Assembly (NCBI GenBank): GCA_019090795.1
Contig: JAHRVG010000078.1
Coordinates: forward strand, 1 to 52,544
DNA from: Paracoccaceae bacterium
GTDB lineage: Bacteria; Pseudomonadota; Alphaproteobacteria; Rhodobacterales; Rhodobacteraceae
DNA length: 52,544 nucleotides
Direction: 5' to 3'
The notes under the pieces are model-generated. The model was not told the origin of the DNA. It worked only from the letters and a program-made list of their open reading frames with translations, and did no database searches. Shown here piece by piece: positions 9,654 to 19,231 of the stretch (its first letter is position 1; each line of letters opens with the position of its first letter). The position numbers and the translations under genes are program-made.

Positions 9654-10986
9654 TGATCAACCCCTCGACCAGCAGGCTGGACACTTGCCTCGACAGATGG
9701 GCGCGGGCATCATTGGCAGGTTGGATCGACATCAGCATTTCCCGCAGATTCCCCGCAATAGTGCAGCCATTCACCGGCCCGGTGATTTCGCCGTTTTCCA
9801 CCCAAAACCCGGCCGCCCCGCGCGAATAATCGCCCGTGTTCGGGTTAATTGTCGCCCCGATCAAAGAGGTGATCAACAACCCTTTGCCCATCTTGGCAAT
9901 CAGATCATCACGGCTGTCAACCCCTTGCGTCAGCGCCAGATTCCCCGCCGAGGGCGACGGCGGTGCCGAAACCCCGCGGCTGGCATTGCCCGTGCTTTGC
10001 ATCCCCAGCTTGCGCGCTGTCGCCAGATCAAGTGTCCAGCCCTGCAGCACCCCATCCACCACAACGTCACGCAGCGCCACAGGCAGGCCCTCGCCATCAA
10101 ACGGCCTAGAGCCACCAATTCGCGGCCGAAACGGGTTTTCAACCAGCGACAAGCCTTTGGGTAAAACCGGCTTCCCCAGATCGCCTGACAACCAACTGGC
10201 CCCACGCACAATGGCGGAACCGTTGATGCCGGATACCAGATGCCCGATCAAGGAAGAAGAAATGCGTTCGTCAAACAGCACCGGATAGGCGCCCGTTGGC
10301 GGCGTGGTTGCACCGATGCGCTCCACCGCGCGCTGCCCCGCCTGTTGGCCAATACCCGCAGCATCCGGCAGATCCGCCAGATGGTTGCGCGCCTCACCAG
10401 CGTAATCGCGCTCCATTTTCAGGCCCTCGCCGGCAATCGCAGCACAGGAAACCGAGAATCCCCCCCGGCTGTAACCACCGCGAAACCCGTTACTGGTGGC
10501 CAGATAGATTTCCGTGTCGCTATACCCCGCACTAGCCCCCTGAACCTGCGAAACGCCTGCAACGCCCAAGGCGGCGGCCTCTGCTTCCAGCGCCAGTGCC
10601 TCCATCTTTTTAGGGGTTGGGCGTGCGTTCGGGTCTTGCAACTCCAGCGCCGCAACATCCCATTCCTGCGCCAACTGCTCCGTATCAGCCAAACCGCATG
10701 TAGGATCCTCTGGTGCCTCGCGCGCCATCGCCACTGCGCGCTGTGCCATTTGGGAAATCGTGTCGGCATTTGTGTCAGAAACCGAAACACACGCCTGCCG
10801 TTGCCCGACAAATACCCGCAGTCCCAGATCAACACCCTCTGCACGCTCCGCATGTTCCAACGCACCGGCACGCACCTCGATTGAAACCGACGTGCCATCC
10901 ACTGCAATTGCATCTGCCCCGTCCGCGCCCGCGCGACGGGCCGCTTCCAGCATTTGTTCCGACAGTTGCGCCAGTGTTTGAGTCAT
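9640..10986 (-). CDS. pmbA: TldE/PmbA family metalloprotease subunit
   Basis: PmbA (TldE) pairs with TldD to form a heterodimeric protease, known from microcin B17 maturation and CcdA turnover. The 448-residue length is normal. Recognisable family segments are GVDLGLRVFVGQRQACVS near the N-terminus, PVLFDERISSSLIGHLVSGINGSA in the middle, and the C-terminal STGNASRG and TGDYSRGAAGFWVENGEI. The start is set at MTQTLAQ, preceded by GAAGG. A longer in-frame extension reads like non-coding sequence. tldD is not in this window, which is common because the two are often unlinked. Confidence 0.93.
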   Translation of the reverse strand: MTQTLAQLSEQMLEAARRAGADGADAIAVDGTSVSIEVRAGALEHAERAEGVDLGLRVFVGQRQACVSVSDTNADTISQMAQRAVAMAREAPEDPTCGLADTEQLAQEWDVAALELQDPNARPTPKKMEALALEAEAAALGVAGVSQVQGASAGYSDTEIYLATSNGFRGGYSRGGFSVSCAAIAGEGLKMERDYAGEARNHLADLPDAAGIGQQAGQRAVERIGATTPPTGAYPVLFDERISSSLIGHLVSGINGSAIVRGASWLSGDLGKPVLPKGLSLVENPFRPRIGGSRPFDGEGLPVALRDVVVDGVLQGWTLDLATARKLGMQSTGNASRGVSAPPSPSAGNLALTQGVDSRDDLIAKMGKGLLITSLIGATINPNTGDYSRGAAGFWVENGEITGPVNGCTIAGNLREMLMSIQPANDARAHLSRQVSSLLVEGLIIAGA

Positions 10987-11106
10987 TGGGTAGCCTTCAC
11001 TTGAATTAGTCGCGACAGTGTCCTTTATTCCAACGTCAGCCGCAAGCGCGCAAACAAACGCAAGCGTCGGCCAGAACATGACCACCTAGTCACACATAGA
11101 ATAGGC

Positions 11107-11129
11107 CCTCGCAACACAGGGTTGCGAGG
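11107..11129 (-). terminator. Hairpin downstream of the DUF2125-like gene
   Basis: CCTCGCAAC (11107-11115) and GTTGCGAGG (11121-11129) form a perfect 9-bp stem with a 5-base loop. One mismatch later, two further G-C pairs extend it. It starts 22 bases beyond the stop of the gene at 11152-12594. The T-tract is poor, so termination is likely but not certain. Confidence 0.5.
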
Positions 11130-11151
11130 ACCTGATACTCAATAGCGGTGA

Positions 11152-12594
11152 TTATTTAACCGGATTACCATTCACCAGAATAGACCCACCCTCTTTCATT
11201 TCAATCTTGGAGGTCAGATGATCCGTCCCATCACCACCCGGCAAGGTGAACATACCAGACATCATCTTGACCATCTCGCCTTGATCCGCAGGGACCAAAC
11301 CCAAGGCCACTAGCTTATCAAGCAGACCAATGCCGCCCCTGAGGTCCAGATCAACCGTGCCAACCGGCTCAGGTGGGAATTTGGAATTGTCAATAATTGC
11401 ACTGCCTGTACCGTGCAAATGCGCACCGGCCACTTGTAGCGTAATATCGTTGACCGTCACGTCCTGAACCTCGGCAGGCATGCCCACCGCCTGATCTGCT
11501 TTCACCAGATCAACCAGCCACTTCATATTTGCCGTCAGATCAATGTTCAGATTGGCCTTGTCACGCGGCAATGAACCGGTTGGGTCAACCATCCCCCACA
11601 AAGTATCAGAGGCCTTTAATCCGGACAGGTTAAACATAATTTTAGCAGGCACAACCGTATCGGTTTTCTTCAACGGTATCTCAATACTTGTAGATGCAAC
11701 GTCGATCCCTGCCTGAAACGGTGGCAAAGGCATTTCCGAAAACTTTAATTCATAGGCCGCCGCGCGGGCATCGCCGGACATTTTGAATACTCCGTCAGAA
11801 ATAGAAATACTGCCCTGCCCACCATCAGAGGCAGCTGAGAGTACACCAACAAAATCGGGCTGGTTCATATCTGTTGTCGAAGTACCCGAACCCATCGAAT
11901 AGTTGATTTTGAAATTTCGTTTCCCGTTCAACAGGTCTTCTGCGGTTTCCTCGGTTATTGAATCCGCGTCGAAATCAATTTCGAAATCGTGATAGTCCAT
12001 TTGCATCGACATTTTGACGTCTTTGTCATCCATGCCATAATTGACGCGCAATGTATCTGCAGAAAAATCACCGCTGAAATGGCGGATATCGTCCCCGCTA
12101 TGCATTTGCATGCCCTCAACGCCAATCATCTCTACATTCATATTGAAGGATGAGTCTTCCGTATTCACCACATACCTGATTGAGGGAGCCGTTAAATCGT
12201 GACGGCGGGCATCCGCCGTTCCAGAAATAATATGCTCCACACCGGCCAAATCAACGGTGGCACTTATTGCTGGAATTTCGTCGTTTGCCGTGGTTTTAAA
12301 TGCGATTTCATCAGGATAGGACACCGAAACGCGGCCATTGCCGATCTCTTCGGCACGGATGAATTCCCATGTCATAACGCTCTGACCGTCAGGCATACCA
12401 AATATAACGTCTTTCCACTCAACCGTGGCGCCGGATACGGTTTTGATACCCGGGTCAATTGTCACGCCGATCTGGCGAGCTTCGGCAAAATACTCTTCAA
12501 TCACCTCTTCAGCCAAAGATTGCGAAAACACTGGCAGGCTGGACGAAAACAATACGGCAGCACTAGCAAGCAGTGACTTGGTAACAAAGGACAT
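11152..12594 (-). CDS. Secreted DUF2125-like protein
   Basis: The 480-residue product has a clear Sec signal peptide (FVTKSLLASAAVLFSSSLPVFSQ) and is otherwise soluble and acidic, so it is probably periplasmic. Sections such as VEWKDVIFGMPDGQSVMTW and VDLAGVEHIISGTADARRHDLTAP resemble the alphaproteobacterial DUF2125 family, which has no established function. The repeated beta-rich layout suggests an extended fold related to lipid- or envelope-handling proteins, but that is only an impression. The start at MSFVTK is supported by AGAGG six bases upstream and by the position of the signal peptide. It is transcribed alone, divergent from the amidinotransferase gene. Confidence 0.6.
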   Translation of the reverse strand: MSFVTKSLLASAAVLFSSSLPVFSQSLAEEVIEEYFAEARQIGVTIDPGIKTVSGATVEWKDVIFGMPDGQSVMTWEFIRAEEIGNGRVSVSYPDEIAFKTTANDEIPAISATVDLAGVEHIISGTADARRHDLTAPSIRYVVNTEDSSFNMNVEMIGVEGMQMHSGDDIRHFSGDFSADTLRVNYGMDDKDVKMSMQMDYHDFEIDFDADSITEETAEDLLNGKRNFKINYSMGSGTSTTDMNQPDFVGVLSAASDGGQGSISISDGVFKMSGDARAAAYELKFSEMPLPPFQAGIDVASTSIEIPLKKTDTVVPAKIMFNLSGLKASDTLWGMVDPTGSLPRDKANLNIDLTANMKWLVDLVKADQAVGMPAEVQDVTVNDITLQVAGAHLHGTGSAIIDNSKFPPEPVGTVDLDLRGGIGLLDKLVALGLVPADQGEMVKMMSGMFTLPGGDGTDHLTSKIEMKEGGSILVNGNPVK

Positions 12595-12744
12595 AAAGCA
12601 CCTCTTTTTGATTGTGCGGAACCTGAACATAGCATTCCACTGAATTGAACAAGCTTCACCTCACAGCTTCGCATAAAACGAAACCCGTTGCAATTTGCAT
12701 CCCCCTGTTATCTTTAGAAGTGACGAAACGCACGGAGTCGCAAA

Positions 12745-13866
12745 ATGAATTGGTCCCCTGAAAAAACCCAAGTCAACAGCTGGAACGAATGGGATCCGCT
12801 GCGCCACGTTATTGTGGGCCGCGCGGATGACTGCCACATACCACCGGCCGAACCCGCCCTTGATGCCAAGGTACCTGAAGACAGCGACATGCGCGGCCAA
12901 TGGGGACGGCGCCCGCAAGAAACCATCGACAAGGCGAATGAGCTGCTGGACAATTTCGCCGATCTGCTGACCAAACGCGGGGTGCGGGTGGATCGTCCGA
13001 CACCTACCGATTTCAGCTTGCCCGCCACCACACCCGATTTTCACACAGACAGCCAGTTCGGCTGTATGCCACCGCGCGATGTATTGCTGACGGTAGGTTC
13101 CGAAATTCTGGAGGCCACGATGTCCTATCGTTGCCGCTGGTTTGAGTACCTATGCTATCGTCCACTGATGCAACAGTATTTCAATGAGGACCCGAATTTT
13201 CGCCACGAGGCGGCCCCCAAACCACGGCTGACCGACGCGGATTACCACCCTGACTATTTGTCCGATAAAATCGGCAACGCTCAACGGTTGAAATGGGCCG
13301 AAGAAAAATTCTTTGTCACGACCGAGGAAGAACCTTTGTTCGACGCCGCCGACGTGCTGCGCTTTGGCAAGGATCTGGTGGTGCAGCACGGCTTTACCAC
13401 CAACCTCAAAGGCATTGAATGGCTACGCCGCCATTTCCCCGATCACCGGGTTCACACAGTGAACTTTCCCGGCGATCCATATCCCATTCATATCGACGCT
13501 ACCTTCACCCCACTGCGCCCCGGCCTGATCGCCAACAACCCGCAGCGCCCCTTGCCAGAGGATCAGCGCGCCCTGTTCCACCGCAATGGGTGGGAAATCG
13601 TTGACGCGGCGCAACCCGCACATAATGCCCCTCCCGCCCTGTGCTATTCCTCGACATGGTTGTCGATGAATGTTCTGGTGCTGGACCCTAAAACAGTCTG
13701 CGTTGAAAAATCCGAAGTGTATCAGGCCGAACAGATGGACAAACTGGGTATGGAAGTGATTGAGGTTGACCTGCGCGATGCCTATGCCTTTGGCGGCGGC
13801 TTGCACTGTTGCACTGCTGACGTATATCGAGAAGGTGCCTGTGAAGATTACTTCCCAAAACAATAG
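12745..13866 (+). CDS. L-arginine:glycine amidinotransferase-like enzyme
   Basis: This 373-residue protein belongs to the amidinotransferase family, which moves the amidino group of arginine to an amine acceptor through a covalent Cys intermediate. Visible family segments are WDPLRHVIVGRA near the N-terminus, the MPPRDVLLTVG segment, EPLFDAADVLRFGKD with Asp200, PIHIDATF with His249, and GGGLHCCTADV with Cys355. The spacing of Asp, His and Cys matches that of human AGAT (254, 303, 407). The acceptor could be glycine, giving guanidinoacetate, but lysine or a secondary-metabolite amine is possible. The next gene on the strand is an NADPH-FMN reductase-like protein 103 bases on. No biosynthetic cluster surrounds it. 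Confidence 0.85.
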   Translation: MNWSPEKTQVNSWNEWDPLRHVIVGRADDCHIPPAEPALDAKVPEDSDMRGQWGRRPQETIDKANELLDNFADLLTKRGVRVDRPTPTDFSLPATTPDFHTDSQFGCMPPRDVLLTVGSEILEATMSYRCRWFEYLCYRPLMQQYFNEDPNFRHEAAPKPRLTDADYHPDYLSDKIGNAQRLKWAEEKFFVTTEEEPLFDAADVLRFGKDLVVQHGFTTNLKGIEWLRRHFPDHRVHTVNFPGDPYPIHIDATFTPLRPGLIANNPQRPLPEDQRALFHRNGWEIVDAAQPAHNAPPALCYSSTWLSMNVLVLDPKTVCVEKSEVYQAEQMDKLGMEVIEVDLRDAYAFGGGLHCCTADVYREGACEDYFPKQ

Positions 13867-13969
13867 TGCGTTACGACTTTTTATTCCAACGCAAAGCACT
13901 ACCTTTCGCGAACGCGCAATGCGCTGTTTGACAATTCAAAGTAAAATCTAAACGCCCGAGGACCAAACC

Positions 13970-14500
13970 ATGACCACTCTGATCGGCATATCCGGCTCAC
14001 TGCGCGCTGGCTCAGTTAACACCATGTTGCTGAAAGAAGCCGCCCGCCTGTTTGCGCCTGACGCTTTCACTTTGGCCGATGTTCGTTTGCCACTTTACGA
14101 TGGAGATCTGGAAGAAACCGAGGGCCTGCCCGCGAGTGTTATCACCCTGAAAGACCAAATTGCCGCCGCCGACGCGGTGGTGATTTCTACACCTGAGTAC
14201 AATTCCAATCTTTCCGGTGTATTGAAAAACGCGCTGGACTGGACAAGTCGTGGTGGCCCGTCACCGTTCAAAGGCAAGCCTGTTGCAATTCTATCTGCCG
14301 CTGCTGGGCGTACAGGCGGCGCGCGGGCGCAGTTTTCCCTGCGCCACTGTCTGACACCGTTTCAGCCCAACATTTTGCAAGGCCCCGAAGTGCAAATCGC
14401 GAACGCCAGTGCGGCATTTGATACAGATGGTCGGATGCTGGAGGAGCGCAACATCAAAACATTGCAAAGCCTTATGGACAGGTTGGCAGCACAGATTTAG
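13970..14500 (+). CDS. NAD(P)H-dependent FMN reductase family flavoprotein
   Basis: The 176-residue flavodoxin-like protein has the family phosphate-binding loop GISGSLRAGSVNTMLL at the N-terminus and the flavin-contacting STPEYNSNLSGVLKNALDW near residues 64-84. This architecture is that of NADPH-dependent FMN or quinone/azo reductases (ChrR/YieF/SsuE type). The physiological acceptor cannot be read from sequence. Its stop overlaps the stop of the convergent VOC gene by four bases. Confidence 0.85.
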   Translation: MTTLIGISGSLRAGSVNTMLLKEAARLFAPDAFTLADVRLPLYDGDLEETEGLPASVITLKDQIAAADAVVISTPEYNSNLSGVLKNALDWTSRGGPSPFKGKPVAILSAAAGRTGGARAQFSLRHCLTPFQPNILQGPEVQIANASAAFDTDGRMLEERNIKTLQSLMDRLAAQI

Positions 14501-14892
14501 CCGTAGGTGGAAATTTCAATCAGGTTCCCGTCAGGATCACGGATATAAATCGACTGGATAGGGCCGCGTGCACCTGTGCGCGCAATCGGTCCTTGTTCGA
14601 TCGCAACCCCCTGCGCCGCCAGATGCGCCTGCCAAGCAGCCAAAGGATCATCTGTCAGCAAACACACATCCGCTGAACCTGAAACCGGCTGTTGCGCATG
14701 GGGTTTAAACTCGGCCCCCTCCGCATGCAGGTTGATCTTGCAGTGGCCAAATTTAAGGGCCCACCGAGAAGAGCCGTCGGCAGGCGTAAATTGCTCCGCC
14801 ACCATCCCCAGCGCTTTTCCGTAGAACGCAACAGTCTCTGTAACATCACGAACCGTCAGCACAAAATGGTCAATACTGCGCAACCCAACCAT
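14497..14892 (-). CDS. VOC (glyoxalase/bleomycin-resistance) family protein
   Basis: The 131-residue protein has the paired beta-alpha-beta-beta-beta modules of the vicinal oxygen chelate fold. It opens with IDHFVLTVRDVTETVAFYGKALG, a typical first-metal-ligand strand with His, and ends with IYIRDPDGNLIEIS, supplying the Glu ligand. Members include lyases, dioxygenases and fosfomycin/bleomycin resistance proteins, and no closer assignment is possible. The start at MVGLRS is supported by GGAGAG immediately upstream. It is divergent from the dehydratase gene that follows. Confidence 0.8.
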   Translation of the reverse strand: MVGLRSIDHFVLTVRDVTETVAFYGKALGMVAEQFTPADGSSRWALKFGHCKINLHAEGAEFKPHAQQPVSGSADVCLLTDDPLAAWQAHLAAQGVAIEQGPIARTGARGPIQSIYIRDPDGNLIEISTYG

Positions 14893-14952
14893 GGTACTCT
14901 CCTTTTTGCAACAACCCTTGCCCAATTCCGACCCTTTAGCAATAATGGAACC

Positions 14953-15756
14953 ATGAAAACCCGCGAACGCCACGACATGATTGATCCCGCCCGCGCCGCT
15001 GCCCTGCACGCGGTGTTGAACCTGTCGGGACCATCCCCGGCACATGGCGACCCGCTACCGCCGTTCTGGCATTACATCCATTTTTGGGAAGCCCTGCCCG
15101 CCTCGGGTCTGGGCCGCGATGGCCACCCGCGAACTGGCAGTTTCATCCCCGATCTTGGCCTGCCCAGACGCATGTGGGCAGGCGGTAATCTGGGATTTCT
15201 TGCCCCCTTACGGGTCGGAACACCCGCCACCAAACGCAGCACGGTTACCAATGTTGCCGAAAAGTCCGGCAGATCAGGCAAGCTGGCCATCGTAACCCTG
15301 ACCCATGAAATCATCCAGTCCGGCATCGCCTGCATCCGTGAAGAGCAAAACCTAATCTACCGCGCCGAGGCTGATCCAAACGATGCCAAACCCGCACCCC
15401 CGCGCGCGCCTACCAACGAAATCATCTGCCGCGAGCGCAGTTTTTCCACTACTGATCTATTTCGCTATTCCGCCCTGACATTCAACGGCCACCGTATCCA
15501 TTATGACCGCAATTACGCCTGTGACGTCGAAGGTTATCTCGGCCTCGTGGTGCACGGGCCTTTGCTGGCACAAACGCTGATCGAAATCGCCGAGGGTATG
15601 CTGGGCAGTCTGAAAACCTTCGACTTCCGCGCCACCGCCCCCGCTTTCGACACCGAGCTCATCAGCTTTTGCGCCCTGCCAACTGCACTTGGCCTTGATC
15701 TTTGGGCCAGAGGGCCGGATGGGCGGCTATGTATGAATGCAAGTGCAACCGCCTAG
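14953..15756 (+). CDS. HTD2-type / FAS1-like MaoC dehydratase
   Basis: The 267-residue protein resembles hot-dog-fold acyl-CoA/ACP hydratases of the mesaconyl-C4-CoA (3-methylfumaryl-CoA) hydratase and HTD2 group. Visible are the N-terminal PPFWHYIHFWEALPASGLGRDGHPRTG, the RRMWAGGNLGFLAPLRVG strand, and the C-terminal FRYSALTFNGHRIHYDRNYA followed by GLVVHGPLLAQ, the double hot-dog active-site segment with conserved Asn-Xaa-His-Xaa-Ile-His. Reaction: reversible hydration of an enoyl thioester. The start ATG at 14953 has only a weak ribosome-binding site, and one at 14977 (MIDPAR) is an alternative. The gene stands alone on this strand. Confidence 0.7.
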   Translation: MKTRERHDMIDPARAAALHAVLNLSGPSPAHGDPLPPFWHYIHFWEALPASGLGRDGHPRTGSFIPDLGLPRRMWAGGNLGFLAPLRVGTPATKRSTVTNVAEKSGRSGKLAIVTLTHEIIQSGIACIREEQNLIYRAEADPNDAKPAPPRAPTNEIICRERSFSTTDLFRYSALTFNGHRIHYDRNYACDVEGYLGLVVHGPLLAQTLIEIAEGMLGSLKTFDFRATAPAFDTELISFCALPTALGLDLWARGPDGRLCMNASATA

Positions 15757-15795
15757 CACCCAAACTGATGGGTTGGGCGTGAGTTCACGCCTCTT

Positions 15796-16565
15796 CTATG
15801 CCGATTGCGCTGCGTCCGGTTTATACCCAAAAGAGCTTTCGATCAGGTGCTTTGTGTAAGGATGCGCGGGGTTCATTGCGCGCACGTCCTCGACTGTCAG
15901 AACCTCAACGATCTCGCCATTCTGCATCACTGCCGTAGCATCGCACATATGGGCCACTACCGCGAGGTTATGGGACACCATCAGATAGGTCAGTTTGTGC
16001 TCTGCCCGCAAATCTGCCAACAAGTTCAACACCTCTGCCTGCACCGAAACATCCAGTGCGGATGTCGGTTCATCCAACAACAGTATGCTCGGTTCCGGCG
16101 CAAGAGCGCGGGCAATGGCAACCCGCTGGCGTTGGCCACCGGACAGCTGGTGCGGATAGCGAAAGCGAAAAGCGGCACCAAGACCACGTCATCCAGCAGC
16201 TTCATGATCCGCTTGTCAATGTCCTTGAAACCATGCAGCGACAGGGTTTCCCCAAGCACCTGATCAACCGAGTGACGCGGGTGCAAAGAGGCGTAGGGGT
16301 CCTAAAATACCATCTGCACATCTTTGTAGAATGCCTTGGGGCGTTTTAGTCCCAGTTTTAGATCCCCGATCTGCATGTCACCCGACCACGTAGGCACCAA
16401 GCCAACCAATGCCCGCAGGATAGTCGATTTTCCCGATCCACTCTCGCCTACCAAGCCAAAGCTGGCCCCGCTTGGCACATCAAACGTCGCATCCTTGACC
16501 GCATCCACGCGCTCGTCTTTTTCGCCAAACCAGACGTTGAGGTTGTTAATTTGAATGCGGCTCAT
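15796..16565 (-). pseudogene. Peptide ABC transporter ATPase (DppF type), disrupted
   Basis: The reading frame starts MSRIQINNLNVWFGEKDERV with a normal Walker A (GESGSGKST) but hits an amber TAG at 16302-16304. The TAG stands exactly where the Q-loop glutamine should be (MVF-stop-DPYASLHPR). Downstream a second lesion, loss of one G from a GGG run near 16184, shifts the frame just before the ABC signature. In the restored frame [40 protein letters not shown] and the C-terminus are intact. It would have energised dipeptide/oligopeptide import. Its ATG overlaps the preceding gene's stop (ATGA). With two lesions it cannot make a functional ATPase. Confidence 0.9.
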
Positions 16566-17340
16566 ATCCGACCACTCACACTTGGGGTTTCACTCCATTT
16601 CGGATCGCGTTGCAGCACCTCCAAACGGCTGTTAGGCGTGTCAATGCGGGGCAAAGAATTCAACAAGCCACGAGTGTAGGGGTGTTTGGCCTCGTGAAGT
16701 CTGCCTGCGTCGCAAACCTCGACCACACGTCCCGCATACATAATTAATACCCGATCGCAAAAAGACGCCACAAGGTTCAAATCATGGCTGATAAAGATCA
16801 GCCCCATGCCGCGATCAGGATTTTCGGTTCCGTCACCAGCATCATCGCAATCATAATCCGCTGTCCCATGCCGCCGGACATCTCGTGGGGATAGGATTTC
16901 ATCACCCTGAGGGGATCACGAATGGAAACCGCCTCAAGCATCTCAACCGCCTTGGCAAAGGCCGTTTTGCGCGATGCGCCCGTATGAAAGCGATAAATCT
17001 CCATGATCTGGTTGCCCACATTCATCACCGGATTAAGCGAAAATTTGGGGTCTTGCATTACCATCGAAATTTCTTGCCCGCGCTCGCCCTGCATCTGCTT
17101 TTCGGTCATCGCCAACAAATCTTGGCCGTGCAATTCCATCCGGTCTGCCGACACCCAGCCCGGTTTGCGGATCAGGCGCAGAATAGCGCGCCCGGTCATG
17201 GATTTACCGGAACCACTCTCGCCGATAATACCAAGGCGTTCTTGGCCAAGGGTGAAAGAAATCCCCCGCACCGCCTCAAATTCCCCTTGCCGCGTGGGGA
17301 AGGTGACGGTCAGGTTTTCAATATCCAGCAGATTGCTCAT
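16562..17340 (-). pseudogene. Peptide ABC transporter ATPase (DppD type), internal deletion
   Basis: The first 180 codons read as a normal DppD-type ATPase: MSNLLDIENLTVTFP, Walker A GESGSGKS, Q-loop MVMQDPKFSLNP, and the signature region HEMSGGMGQRIMIAMML. Reading stops shortly after PKILIA, where Walker B (DEPTSALD) should follow. The sequence instead jumps to the segment GMGLIFISHDLNLVASFCDRV, which is normally some 26 residues further on and is in another frame. About 80 bases are lost, with GCGG shared at the junction (16808-16812). Walker B and the D-loop are gone, so the protein cannot hydrolyse ATP. The start overlaps the upstream permease stop by four bases. Confidence 0.9.
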
Positions 17341-18193
17341 GACGATCCCCCTTCTTTCGGGTCCAGCACATCGCGTAACCCGTCGCCCAATAGATTAAAG
17401 CCAAGTGAAACCGTAAAGATCGCAAGGCCGGGCACAGTAGCAACCCACCAGTGGTCGAGGATAAATTTGCGCCCCTCGGAAATCATCGCCCCCCATTCAG
17501 GGCTGGGCGGTTGTGCACCAAGGCCAAGGAAACCAAGGCCCGCTGCTGCCAAGATCACCCCCGCCATATCCAGCGTCACCCGCACGATTAGCGATGAAAT
17601 GCACAGCGGCCAGATATGTTTGGTGATGATGCGAAATGCACCCGCGCCTTGCAGTTTCACCGCCGCGATATAATCCGAGTTGCGAATGGTCAGCGTTTCC
17701 GCCCGCGCAATCCTCGCATAGGGCGGCCAAGCAGTCAGGGAGATCGCCAGAACAGCGTTTTCAATGCCCGCGCCCAGAGCAGCGACAAAGGCGAGTGCCA
17801 GAACAAGGCGGGGAAAGGCAAGAAAGATATCGGTGATCCGCATCAGAACTGCATCGACTATGCCACCAGCGTCACGATATACAGGGTGATCCGCGAACCA
17901 TAGATCACGCGGCTCAACAAATCGCGCCCAAGGCTGTCGGTCCCCAGAATATGGCCATCCGCCCCCATCGGCTGCGAGCGTCCGATCAGGTTTTGCTCAA
18001 ACGGATCATGGGGCGATATCAGCGGGGCAAAGGCGGCCATTAACAGTAACAGAACCAAAATTCCCAATCCGACCATCGCCATGGTATTGGCACGCAGCGT
18101 CAGCCAGCCGGAATAGGCCGCTGTAAATCGCGCGTGGCGGCGCGAGGTAGGCGTGTCGGTCATCAACCAGTCGCGTAAACTTTGGTCAGCCAT
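17337..18193 (-). pseudogene. Peptide ABC transporter permease (DppC type), internal deletion
   Basis: The N-terminal 110 codons encode a DppC-type permease with its cytoplasmic lead, the first membrane helix and the GTDSLGRDLLSRVIYGSR motif. The frame then ends at LYIVTLVA-stop. Reading resumes in another frame with VDAVLMRITDIFLAFPRLVL, followed by the EAA loop region and the remaining helices to the end. The stretch normally in between (a Gly-rich turn before the second helix, around 15-20 residues) is absent at about 17855-17862, so a short out-of-frame deletion broke the gene. One-base coupling to dppB upstream and ATGA coupling to the ATPase downstream are preserved. Confidence 0.88.
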
Positions 18194-19203
18194 TATTTCG
18201 CCCTCGGATCAAACACGCGGTACAGTAGGTCAGAGAAAATATTCAGCAGCACAATGATCAGCCCCACAACGATTGTCCCCCCCAGCACTGCGTTCATATC
18301 CGCAGACAACAGGGCGGTGGTGATTTATTGACCAATGCCCGGCCACGAGAAGATAATTTCCGTCAGAACCGAGCCTTCCAACAGGTTCGCATAACTCAGC
18401 GCAATGACGGTCACCAGTTGTACCTTGATGTTCCCAAAGGCATGTCGCCAAACAACGGTGCGTTCAGGCAGGCCTTTGACCCGCGCAGTGGTGATGTATT
18501 CCGCGCTCAGCTGTTCCAGCATGAACGAGCGGGTCATGCGGCTGATGTAAGCCATGGAATAATAAGCGAGGATCGAGGAAGGTAAAATGATATGGCTGAG
18601 CGCGTCTTTGAACACGGTCCAGTTGCCATCAATGATGCTGTCGAGCAGGATCATGCCCGTTACCGTAGGTACTTCGTCCACATAGAAAATGCCCACACGG
18701 CCCGGGCTACCGACCCAGCCTAGAATTCCGTAAAAGACCAACAGACCCATAAGACCCAGCCAGAAAATCGGCATGGAATAGCCAACCAGTGCCACAACGC
18801 GGGCGATTTGGTCGATCCATGTGTCGCGCTTTACCGCCGCCAGAACACCCAGTGGTACGCCAAGAGTTACCCCAAAAATCGTGCCCAGTGCTGCCAGCTC
18901 TAGCGTGGCGGGGAAAACCCGTCTGATGTCTTCGGCAACAGGGCGGCCATTCAGCAGCGACATGCCAAAATCGCCATGCAGCACATCCCAAATGTAGATA
19001 AAAAATTGAACAATAATTGGCTTGTCCAGCCCCATCGCCGCATAAGCTTCGTCATAGGTGGATTTGCTTGCCTGCTCGCCCACAATGGACAGAACCGGAT
19101 CAATTGGCATAACCCTGCCAATAATAAAGGTCACAAATGCCAACCCCAGCATTGTAATCAAGATCGACCCGATGGTCTTGCCGATCAGGATCAGGACGGG
19201 CAT
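18193..19203 (-). pseudogene. Peptide ABC transporter permease (DppB type), nonsense mutation
   Basis: The permease reads normally from MPVLILIGKTIGSILITM through six-helix DppB-type sequence, including NGRPVAEDIRRVFPATLELA and the EAA-like loop MTRSFMLEQLSAEYITTARVKGL. A TAA occurs at 18325-18327, right after SWPGIGQ, where Tyr (TAC/TAT) is usual. The remaining frame, ITTALLSADMNAVLGG to the true end at 18193 (FDPRAK), is otherwise intact and in frame. The lesion removes the last membrane helix. Read-through is conceivable, but given the state of the neighbouring genes it is most simply a dead gene. Confidence 0.88.
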
Positions 19204-19231
19204 GGAAAGGGGCGACTTGCGCCGCCGAGGT

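Noticed and set aside
16302-16304. Recoding of TAG as an amino acid
   Set aside because: The gene also has an indel, the four neighbours carry unrelated lesions, and TAG is used as the normal stop in intact genes such as matB's convergent neighbour boxR and the APC-like gene.
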